From: an uncultured Ruminococcus sp.
Lineage (GTDB): Bacteria; Bacillota; Clostridia; Oscillospirales; Acutalibacteraceae
Length of the DNA: 54,656 nt
Direction: 5' to 3'
Assembly: GCA_902774325.1 (NCBI GenBank)
Contig: CACYIC010000005.1
Span: 1 to 54,656 of the forward strand
The translations under genes and the position numbers were made by a program. Below the pieces are notes generated by a model. It had not been told where the DNA came from and searched no databases. It saw only the letters and a list, made by a program, of their open reading frames with translations. The number at the start of each line of letters is the position of its first letter. Position 1 is the stretch's first letter. Shown here in pieces: positions 49,501 through 54,656 of this stretch.

Positions 49501-50028
49501 TCAAGGAATTGTTTTAGAAACCGCTTTCCTCAACGGGATAATGATTACCGATACAATTACCGCAGCAATTGCAACCTGTAGGATATTACCGGGGATTGAG
49601 CTTATCGGCGCAAAAATGTTTTGATAAATGATTGCCTCTGCAATGTAATAACCTACAACTTTTATTGCGCAGGCAATAGCAAACGCCATCACATACCAAC
49701 CGAGTTTTTGCTTATTTTCGGCTATCAAGCCCGTCACATATCCCATTAGTCCAACGATAACCAGAGTGAACGGTGCCCAAAGAGTCCATCCCGAAAGCAG
49801 GTCGAACAATGCCATGCCGACGCCGCCCGCAATCGCTCCGACTTTCCTTCCGAACAGGATCGCCGCGATAAACAAAGGGACGTTGCCGAGATGGATCAAG
49901 CCGCCGTTTGCCGCTATCGGAAGGCGAATATTGACAAATGCAGTAAAAACATAGGTTAAAGCAACAAACAAAGCGGTTATGGAAAGAAGATAAATCGACG
50001 CTTTGTTCATTGTAGTTTTTTCTGTCAT
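49501..50028 (-). CDS. ECF transporter S component, probable B6-vitamer uptake (PdxU-like)
   Basis: The 175-residue membrane protein has about five to six helices and the pattern of ECF substrate-binding components: FVALTYVFTAFVNIRLPIAANGGLIHLGNVPLFIAAILFG (the Gly-Asn-x-Pro motif), FGRKVGAIAGGVGMALFDLLSGW, then AxxxKVVGYYIAEAI. It would join a shared energising module to import one vitamin. Overlap of its start (ATGA) with the pyridoxal-kinase gene points to pyridoxine/pyridoxamine as substrate (inference). Confidence 0.85.
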   Translation of the reverse strand: MTEKTTMNKASIYLLSITALFVALTYVFTAFVNIRLPIAANGGLIHLGNVPLFIAAILFGRKVGAIAGGVGMALFDLLSGWTLWAPFTLVIVGLMGYVTGLIAENKQKLGWYVMAFAIACAIKVVGYYIAEAIIYQNIFAPISSIPGNILQVAIAAVIVSVIIIPLRKAVSKTIP

Positions 50029-50858
50029 TTGGCATCGATCCTTTCTATCAAATGAGGCAGGACTCTTTCAAAATCAACACCGTACCAATTTGAGCCGGGT
50101 GTTTCTTTTGTGAGCCTGATGCTTTCCGCCGTAAAATCAGCCGCGATTTTTACGCTGTCTAAAACGGATTTTCCGTGAAGCAGCAGACCGGTGAAGGCAG
50201 AGCTGAAAACGTCGCCTGTTCCATGATAAGACGCGTCTACCTTGTTTTGAACATAGAAGCGAAACTCTTCCGTTTTGCTGTCATAAATCAAAACACCGTA
50301 TTTGCCGTCAAACGCCGCTCCTGTCAACACAACGGTTAAAGCTCCCTGTGCGGCAAGCTTTTTGACTACTTCTTTTGCAAACTGCTCGTCATAGCTTTCC
50401 CGGTAGGGAGTATCGGTCATCAGGCACGCTTCGGTAATGTTCGGCAAAACAATATCCGCCTGCGCCGCCAGCCTTGCCATTTCCTTAGGAAAGCCGCTGT
50501 CAAAAGCCGGATAAAGCTTGCCATTGTCCGCCATAGCCGGATCAACGATCACAAGGTCGGCTTCGCGTTTCAGGCTGTTGATCAAAGTCAGCACCTTATC
50601 GATCTGCTGTGCCGAGGCAAGATAACCCGTGTAAAAAGCATCAAAGGTAATGTTTTCATCCTTCCAGTGCTTAGCGATCGGCAAAATCTGATCGTCCAAA
50701 TCCTTGCAGGTAAAATTTTGAAACATTGTATGAGTGGAAAGTACAGCGGTCGGCAAAATTGCTGTCTCAACACCTGTTGCCGAAATAATCGGAAGTGCTA
50801 CGGTCAGAGAGCATTTTCCGACGCACGATATATCCTGAATAGTTAATATGCGTTTCAT
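50025..50858 (-). CDS. pyridoxamine/pyridoxal kinase
   Basis: This 277-residue ribokinase-fold B6 kinase (PdxK/PdxY group) begins with QDISCVGKCSLTVALPIISA. It has VDPAMADNGKLYPAF (phosphate-binding part) and the C-terminal signature DASYHGTGDVFSSAFTGLLL, in which the GTGD Asp is the catalytic base. It phosphorylates pyridoxal, pyridoxamine and pyridoxine in B6 salvage. The ATG follows GAGGTGATCGCATA. It lies between a PLP-dependent aminotransferase gene and the S-component gene. Confidence 0.93.
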   Translation of the reverse strand: MKRILTIQDISCVGKCSLTVALPIISATGVETAILPTAVLSTHTMFQNFTCKDLDDQILPIAKHWKDENITFDAFYTGYLASAQQIDKVLTLINSLKREADLVIVDPAMADNGKLYPAFDSGFPKEMARLAAQADIVLPNITEACLMTDTPYRESYDEQFAKEVVKKLAAQGALTVVLTGAAFDGKYGVLIYDSKTEEFRFYVQNKVDASYHGTGDVFSSAFTGLLLHGKSVLDSVKIAADFTAESIRLTKETPGSNWYGVDFERVLPHLIERIDAK

Positions 50859-50870
50859 TATGCGATCACC

Positions 50871-52031
50871 TCATTTTCTAAGTTTATATATATCCGAAAG
50901 CCTGTTGAGAGCTTCATTAAGAGTATCGTTTCTCTTAGCAAAGTGCAGACGGATCAGGTGGTTAACGTTTTCACGGAAGAAGCTTGAGCCGGGCACGGCG
51001 CCTACGCCGACCTTTTCGGCGAGCTTTTCGCAGAAATCAAGGTCGCATTCATAACCGAATTCCGATATATCGAGAAGCACATAATATGCACCCTGCGGAT
51101 TCGTGTGGGCGATCCCGATATCGTCAAGCCCTTTTAGGAACAAATCGCGTTTTTCGGTGTATTTTTCAGCAAGCTGTCTGTAATAATCGTCTCCGAAGCG
51201 TAGTCCTGTCACCGCCGCCTCCTGTAAAGGTGCAGCTGCGCCGACGGTCAAAAAGTCGTGTACCTTTTTTGCAACGTCGATAATTTGCGGCGGAGCGATG
51301 ATATATCCCAAACGCCATCCTGTGATAGAATAGGTTTTTGAAAGCGAGGAACAGGAGATCGTCCTCTCCCACATATTAGGCAATGAAGCGAAATAGGTGT
51401 GTTTGTGCGGAGCATAGACAATGTGCTCGTAAACCTCGTCGGTGATCACAAACGCATCGTATTTTTCGGCGAGGTCGGCAATGATTTTCAGCTCGTCATA
51501 GTTAAACACCTTACCGCAGGGGTTGGAGGGATTGCATAAAATCAACGCCTTGGGTTTCTGTCTGAACGCCGCTTCCAGCTCGTTTGGGTCAAAGTTGAAT
51601 TCGGGCGGATAGAGCGGAACATATATTGGTTCCGCCCCCGACAGGATCGTGTCCGCGCCGTAGTTCTCATAAAACGGCGAGAACACGATCACCTTATCGC
51701 CCGGATTAGCGACGGTCATCATCGCCGCCATCATCGCCTCAGTGCTGCCGCAGGTCACAACGATCTCCGCGTTAGGGTCTATTCTTCTGCCCATGAGCCG
51801 CGACTGCTTTTCGGCAAGGGCTTCACGGAAATTTTGTGCGCCCCAAGTGATGGAATACTGGTGAAAATCCTCGTTTGACACCTCGGCGAGACGGTCAAGC
51901 AGCTCGCGCGGCGGTTCAAAATCAGGAAAACCCTGAGAGAGATTTACCGCGCCGTATTGATTTGAAATCCTCGTCATGCGGCGGATGACGGAATCTGTAA
52001 AGGTTTCGGTTCGTTTGGATAGCTCGGGCAT
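50871..52031 (-). CDS. PLP-dependent aminotransferase, class I/II
   Basis: The 386-residue fold-type I enzyme has NLSQGFPDFEPP at the N-terminus, PFYENYGADTIL, LCNPSNPCGKVFNYDEL, VITDEVYEHI (PLP-ring Asp), and the catalytic Lys in SSLSKTYSITGWRLGYI (about 235). The C-terminal Arg that binds the carboxylate lies in the HLIRLHFAK region. It resembles aspartate/methionine-type aminotransferases; the substrate is not decided by sequence. The ATG follows GGAGGAACTTTT. The B6 kinase gene starts 12 bp after it, so cofactor salvage is coupled to a PLP enzyme. Confidence 0.93.
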   Translation of the reverse strand: MPELSKRTETFTDSVIRRMTRISNQYGAVNLSQGFPDFEPPRELLDRLAEVSNEDFHQYSITWGAQNFREALAEKQSRLMGRRIDPNAEIVVTCGSTEAMMAAMMTVANPGDKVIVFSPFYENYGADTILSGAEPIYVPLYPPEFNFDPNELEAAFRQKPKALILCNPSNPCGKVFNYDELKIIADLAEKYDAFVITDEVYEHIVYAPHKHTYFASLPNMWERTISCSSLSKTYSITGWRLGYIIAPPQIIDVAKKVHDFLTVGAAAPLQEAAVTGLRFGDDYYRQLAEKYTEKRDLFLKGLDDIGIAHTNPQGAYYVLLDISEFGYECDLDFCEKLAEKVGVGAVPGSSFFRENVNHLIRLHFAKRNDTLNEALNRLSDIYKLRK

Positions 52032-52128
52032 AAAAGTTCCTCCATCGTTGTAGCAGTACCGCGCACCTGAATTGTACGGTGTTGCCTTATTATTCTTTGG
52101 GCTGTTCTATGCCCTATTTATACAATCG

Positions 52129-52604
52129 TCAAATAACGTATTCAAGGTTGCGTTCATCAATAACTCGCTTTGATTTATGCTCGGAGCGGGTGTCGAGTCC
52201 GCCGTCCGGATGTACGACGACTCTCGCAGGCTTAACGCCGATACGTGCTTTCAGTGCTGCGGAAACCTCGGCGGCGACCTGCTCGTCAGTCTTGGGATTG
52301 TCGGCATTCTTCTCGATTTCAACGGCGTACTTATTGGTGAAATCCCTCTCGAAGATCCTGATGAGATATTCGCCCGTAATACCGTCCTGCTCGCGGATAA
52401 CCGCCTCTATATCGCTTGGGAAAACGTTTACCGCCGAGACGATAAACATATCGTCCTTTCTGCCTAAAATGTGGATCCTGCCGTGAGTTCTGCCGCAGGA
52501 GCACTTTGTATTGTCAATACGTCCGATGTCTCCAGTGCGGAAACGGATCAACGGACGAGCGTGCTTTCTGAGGGTCGTAAATACAAGCTCGCCAAGGCTC
52601 CCTG
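52129..52604 (-). pseudogene. phenylacetate-CoA-ligase-like gene, C-terminal fragment
   Basis: About 157 residues match the end of a paaK-type ligase: [60 protein letters not shown] and the C-terminal lid with [10 protein letters not shown]. The first two thirds, including the ATP-binding loop, are absent. Upstream, at about 52605, the sequence changes within a codon to a ThiF-type gene in another frame. It is a deletion product and is not the same gene as paaK at 9530. Confidence 0.8.
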
Positions 52605-52745
52605 ACCGATGCCTGAACGCGCAAGTGCCTCAACGGTGTAACCGCCGACCCCTCCTATACCGAAAACGGCGACCCTTGCCCCGGCAAGGCGCTGCATTGC
52701 TTCCTCCCCGAAAACAAGCTGTGTTCTCGAAAATTGATTTAGCAT
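52605..52745 (-). pseudogene. ThiF/TcdA-type (E1-like) gene, N-terminal fragment
   Basis: 47 codons from an ATG that overlaps the ThiS-like stop codon: QFSRTQLVFGEEAMQRLAG, then [20 protein letters not shown], the nucleotide-binding Gly-x-Gly-x-x-Gly of E1-like activating enzymes. After SGIG the homology stops and the frame runs to a stop at 52548 through the paaK-like fragment. The adenylation catalytic residues and the Cys-containing part are lost. Confidence 0.8.
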
Positions 52746-52945
52746 TCTTCTTCTCCCGAATAGATGAATTCAACCGTATCGCCGTCTTGAAGCACAACGT
52801 CATTAAATCCGCCTTCAAGCAACAGCTCTTTTCGTGTAACGACTGAAACATAGCGCGGTCTGCCGTTCGTTTCGCTGTTGATCAGTTGTGCGACAGTCAG
52901 CCCATCGGTCACTTCTTTTCTTTTTCCCGAAATAATGATCTTCAT
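52739..52945 (-). CDS. ThiS/MoaD-like sulfur-carrier-type protein lacking the terminal Gly-Gly
   Basis: The 68-residue protein starts at an ATG after CAGGAGCAGATTGTTT. It has the ubiquitin-like beta-grasp pattern of ThiS/MoaD: MKIIISGKRKEVTDGLTVAQ, then VVTRKELLLEGGFNDVVLQD, then DTVEFIYSG. The C-terminus reads SGEEEC, not the Gly-Gly needed for adenylation and thiocarboxylate formation. Its stop overlaps the start of the ThiF-type fragment, so it was once coupled to its activating enzyme. With the enzyme broken and the tail altered, it may no longer be active as a sulfur carrier. Confidence 0.75.
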   Translation of the reverse strand: MKIIISGKRKEVTDGLTVAQLINSETNGRPRYVSVVTRKELLLEGGFNDVVLQDGDTVEFIYSGEEEC

Positions 52946-52962
52946 AAACAATCTGCTCCTGT

Positions 52963-53178
52963 TTATCTTACAAACGGCGCGGTATATTCCGCGTTGATTT
53001 CCGCAATCTCTTTAAGCCCGTCGATATAAGGCTGATACAGGCTTTCTATCCTGCCTCCGCCACGGTTGTCACATCCGGAGCAGAATTCACATTCGGCTCC
53101 GCAGCTGCCCCATAAAGACTGCTTAACGATTTGTTCGCGTTCTTCTCTGGTTGTATCTTTGATTAAAATGGATTTCAT
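52963..53178 (-). CDS. small Cys-rich protein, unknown function
   Basis: The 71-residue protein starts at an ATG after GAGGTAATCTT. The first half has a compact cysteine cluster, CGAECEFCSGC, within residues 28-40; the spacing could bind a metal or an Fe-S cluster. The C-terminal half is helical with Tyr/Ile/Glu. It lies between the ThiS-like gene and another small protein gene in the cysteine operon. I do not recognise a family. A redox or sulfur-handling role is possible from context (inference). Confidence 0.75.
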   Translation of the reverse strand: MKSILIKDTTREEREQIVKQSLWGSCGAECEFCSGCDNRGGGRIESLYQPYIDGLKEIAEINAEYTAPFVR

Positions 53179-53197
53179 AAGATTACCTCTTTGATGA

Positions 53198-53419
53198 CTA
53201 TACAATCAATATGCCGGTTTTGTCGTCGGAAATCTGCGCACCGAGGTTTTTCTTGCTGAGAAAATCGGTCAAAAACTCCATATATTCTCTGTCAAAGGTC
53301 TTGCCGTCTGCCGAAAAATACTGCGACGAGCAATGATCGTGCAAATGAAGCTCAACGCCAAAGCGGTCGCGGCTCTGATTCCTTAATTCAACAAATTCCT
53401 GTATGGATATAGCTTTCAT
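53198..53419 (-). CDS. small conserved protein, unknown function
   Basis: The 73-residue protein begins MKAISIQEFVELRNQSRDRFG. The start is chosen at AGGTAAGAAA upstream; the part of the frame before it has no start signal. It continues HLHDHCSSQYFSADG, with a clustered His-Asp-His-Cys, and ends in a short beta strand, TGILIV. It is in the same operon, between the serine acetyltransferase and the Cys-rich protein. It may belong to a small clostridial family (tentatively the one labelled RDAC). The His-Cys cluster could bind a metal. Confidence 0.7.
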   Translation of the reverse strand: MKAISIQEFVELRNQSRDRFGVELHLHDHCSSQYFSADGKTFDREYMEFLTDFLSKKNLGAQISDDKTGILIV

Positions 53420-53448
53420 TTTCTTACCTGTTACACCTTCTGCGGAAT

Positions 53449-54405
53449 TTATATCATATAAAACCATGTTTCATCCAATTCAATGTCCTTACGCTCGACG
53501 GGATGCTTGGAGTCGTAGTTGTACATCAGCTCCTGACTCTTGACACTAACCCTCGCGCCCTCGGGAATGGAGCTTGTGATGAAGGCGTTGCCGCCGATGA
53601 CGACGTTTTTGCCGATGACGGTATCTCCGCCGAGAATAGACGCGCCCGAATAGATCGTCACGTTGTCGTGAATGGTCGGGTGACGCTTTTTGCCGCGCAG
53701 GTTCTGACCGCCTCGGGTAGAGAGCGCGCCGAGCGTCACTCCCTGATAGACCTTGACATTGTTGCCGATGACAGTCGTTTCACCGATAACGATACCCGTG
53801 CCGTGGTCGATAAAAAAATATTTACCGATGGTGGTGCCCGGGTGAATGTCGATTCCCGTCAGACTGTGGGCGTGCTCCGTCATAATGCGCGGAAGCAGCG
53901 GAACGCCGAGCAAAAACAGCTCGTGAGCGATTCGCGCGGTAAAGATCGCGTACAAGCCGGGATATGTGCAAATGATTTCGTCCTTGTTGTAGGCAGCGGG
54001 GTCGCCGTCGTAGAACGCCTGTATATCGGTCTCAATATATTCACGGATTTTCGGGATTTTATCAAGAAAGTCAAAGGTTATCCGTTCGGATTCACGGACG
54101 ATCTCTTCTTCCTCCGTGTTCTGATGCCCGGGATCGTATTTCAGCACGATCGAAGTCTGCTTGATAAGGTTGTAAATTATATCCTCAAGCAAAATCGAAA
54201 TATTGTTTTTCACCGTGTAAGTGCGGTAGATGCTGTTGCGGTAATATCCGGGATAAATGACGATTTTCAGCTTTTCGAGAATGTCGATGATGATATTCCT
54301 GTCGGGATAGGCGAACATCTTTATCTCATCGATGACCCTGCCCTTACCGTAGTCTGCCATCAGTTTTTCGGTCAGACAGGTTATTTTTGATTGTATCTCA
54401 TTCAT
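53449..54405 (-). CDS. cysE: serine O-acetyltransferase (EpsC/CysE type)
   Basis: This 318-residue protein catalyses O-acetylserine formation, the first step of cysteine synthesis. The N-terminal helical domain (1-165) is long, as in the EpsC subgroup. The left-handed beta-helix domain follows: HAHSLTGIDIHPGTTIG (catalytic His), FIDHGTGIVIGETTVIGN (Asp-His pair) and GVTLGALSTRGGQNLRGKKRHP (acetyl-CoA loop). The ATG follows GAGGTGGAATCCT and overlaps the end of the upstream gshA frame by 8 bp. Confidence 0.95.
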   Translation of the reverse strand: MNEIQSKITCLTEKLMADYGKGRVIDEIKMFAYPDRNIIIDILEKLKIVIYPGYYRNSIYRTYTVKNNISILLEDIIYNLIKQTSIVLKYDPGHQNTEEEEIVRESERITFDFLDKIPKIREYIETDIQAFYDGDPAAYNKDEIICTYPGLYAIFTARIAHELFLLGVPLLPRIMTEHAHSLTGIDIHPGTTIGKYFFIDHGTGIVIGETTVIGNNVKVYQGVTLGALSTRGGQNLRGKKRHPTIHDNVTIYSGASILGGDTVIGKNVVIGGNAFITSSIPEGARVSVKSQELMYNYDSKHPVERKDIELDETWFYMI

Positions 54406-54656
54406 AGGATTCCACCTCGGCATAGTGCTTGATTACCGACGCCATACTTTCGCCGTTTTGCAGCCGGCGGAGCATTTCCTTGGCGGGGTTGGCGCGGTTA
54501 TTGATTCTCTGATAAAGCGGTTCCAGATATTCTTCCTCGCCCCGTCCTCTCTCGGATAGTCCCTCGCGGCAGAGGTCGAGAACCTTTGATACAAGGTCAT
54601 ACAGCGCGTCCCTGTCAACAGTGGACGGCAGTTCCTTACGGACAAGCTGTTTTCTG
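54398..54656 (-). CDS. gshA: glutamate-cysteine ligase-like protein, C-terminal end (partial)
   Basis: The last 85 codons of a gene that begins outside the window. The visible end reads EYLEPLYQRINN, ANPAKEMLRRLQNGESMAS and VIKHYAEVESYE, which fits the end of GshA-type glutamate-cysteine ligases of clostridia. The call is moderate because the catalytic part is not visible. Its stop codon lies 8 bp inside the cysE gene, so the two are coupled. This suits a cysteine-to-glutathione pathway. Confidence 0.55.
   Translation of the reverse strand, partial: RKQLVRKELPSTVDRDALYDLVSKVLDLCREGLSERGRGEEEYLEPLYQRINNRANPAKEMLRRLQNGESMASVIKHYAEVESYE

Noticed and set aside
53503..54390. 295-codon + strand frame
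   Set aside because: It is the antisense shadow of cysE.

Overview
The window is a 54.7-kb piece of a chromosome from a Gram-positive, endospore-lineage clostridium, most likely Ruminococcus or a close relative in the Oscillospirales. The evidence is the sporulation genes (spoVT, spmA/spmB, spoVD- and spoVE-type genes in the dcw cluster), the very large secreted protein with a C-terminal dockerin module, the Thr/Glu/Lys-rich linkers in surface proteins, AGGAGG-type ribosome binding sites, and the anaerobic indolepyruvate:ferredoxin oxidoreductase. The species cannot be read from the sequence.

Layout. (1) 1-3732: right end of an integrated mobile element (prophage-like or integrative element). 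It has divergent Cro-like and CI-like regulators around four copies of an 18-bp operator, a 19-codon hydrophobic peptide gene with an opposing short RNA (a candidate Fst-like type I toxin-antitoxin), a zinc-ribbon membrane protein, a short antisense-type RNA and a tyrosine integrase. It ends at a 20-bp copy of a tRNA 3' end. (2) 3733-4622: a HAD phosphatase gene bracketed by a second copy of the same 20-bp tRNA 3' end. (3) 4727-10771: a lipoprotein, a peptide-deformylase-like protein next to a macrodomain protein, then the iorA-iorB-paaK operon for aromatic 2-oxoacids. (4) 10900-17097: a 2065-residue secreted repeat protein with a dockerin. (5) 17503-24986: acetyltransferase, beta-helix lipoprotein, small regulators, a VOC/YjdF/broken nitroreductase/hydrolase-kinase run, and spoVT. 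(6) 25301-28988: a complete iron-regulated feo operon. (7) 29200-33656: a second beta-helix lipoprotein that shares its promoter layout with the one at 18207, then spmAB, an AbrB-like regulator and a phosphopantetheinyl transferase. (8) 33759-46630: the division and cell-wall (dcw) cluster on the minus strand, mraZ to ftsZ, in which rsmH is broken by a 10-bp tandem duplication. (9) 46915-49187: two acetyltransferases, tRNA-Trp, and a truncated integrase. (10) 49501-54656: an aminotransferase-pyridoxal kinase-ECF S-component operon, and a cysteine/glutathione operon (gshA end, serine acetyltransferase, two small unknown proteins, a ThiS-like carrier). The latter ends in a deletion scar that joins a ThiF-type gene to the tail of a paaK-like gene.

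How the genes work together. The iron operon looks self-contained: regulator, two FeoA, FeoB, a small FeoB partner, and iron-box-like palindromes. The dcw cluster supplies lipid II synthesis (MraY, MurG, MurA) and septum assembly (FtsL, DivIB, FtsW/SpoVE, SpoVD-type PBP, FtsZ), but no murC, murD, murE, murF or ftsA is seen in it. The most unusual items are the toxin-like peptide in the leader of the element's repressor, the shared tandem-repeat promoter of two beta-helix lipoproteins, the rsmH duplication, the hydrolase-kinase fusion, and the sulfur-carrier operon with its gene-fusion scar.
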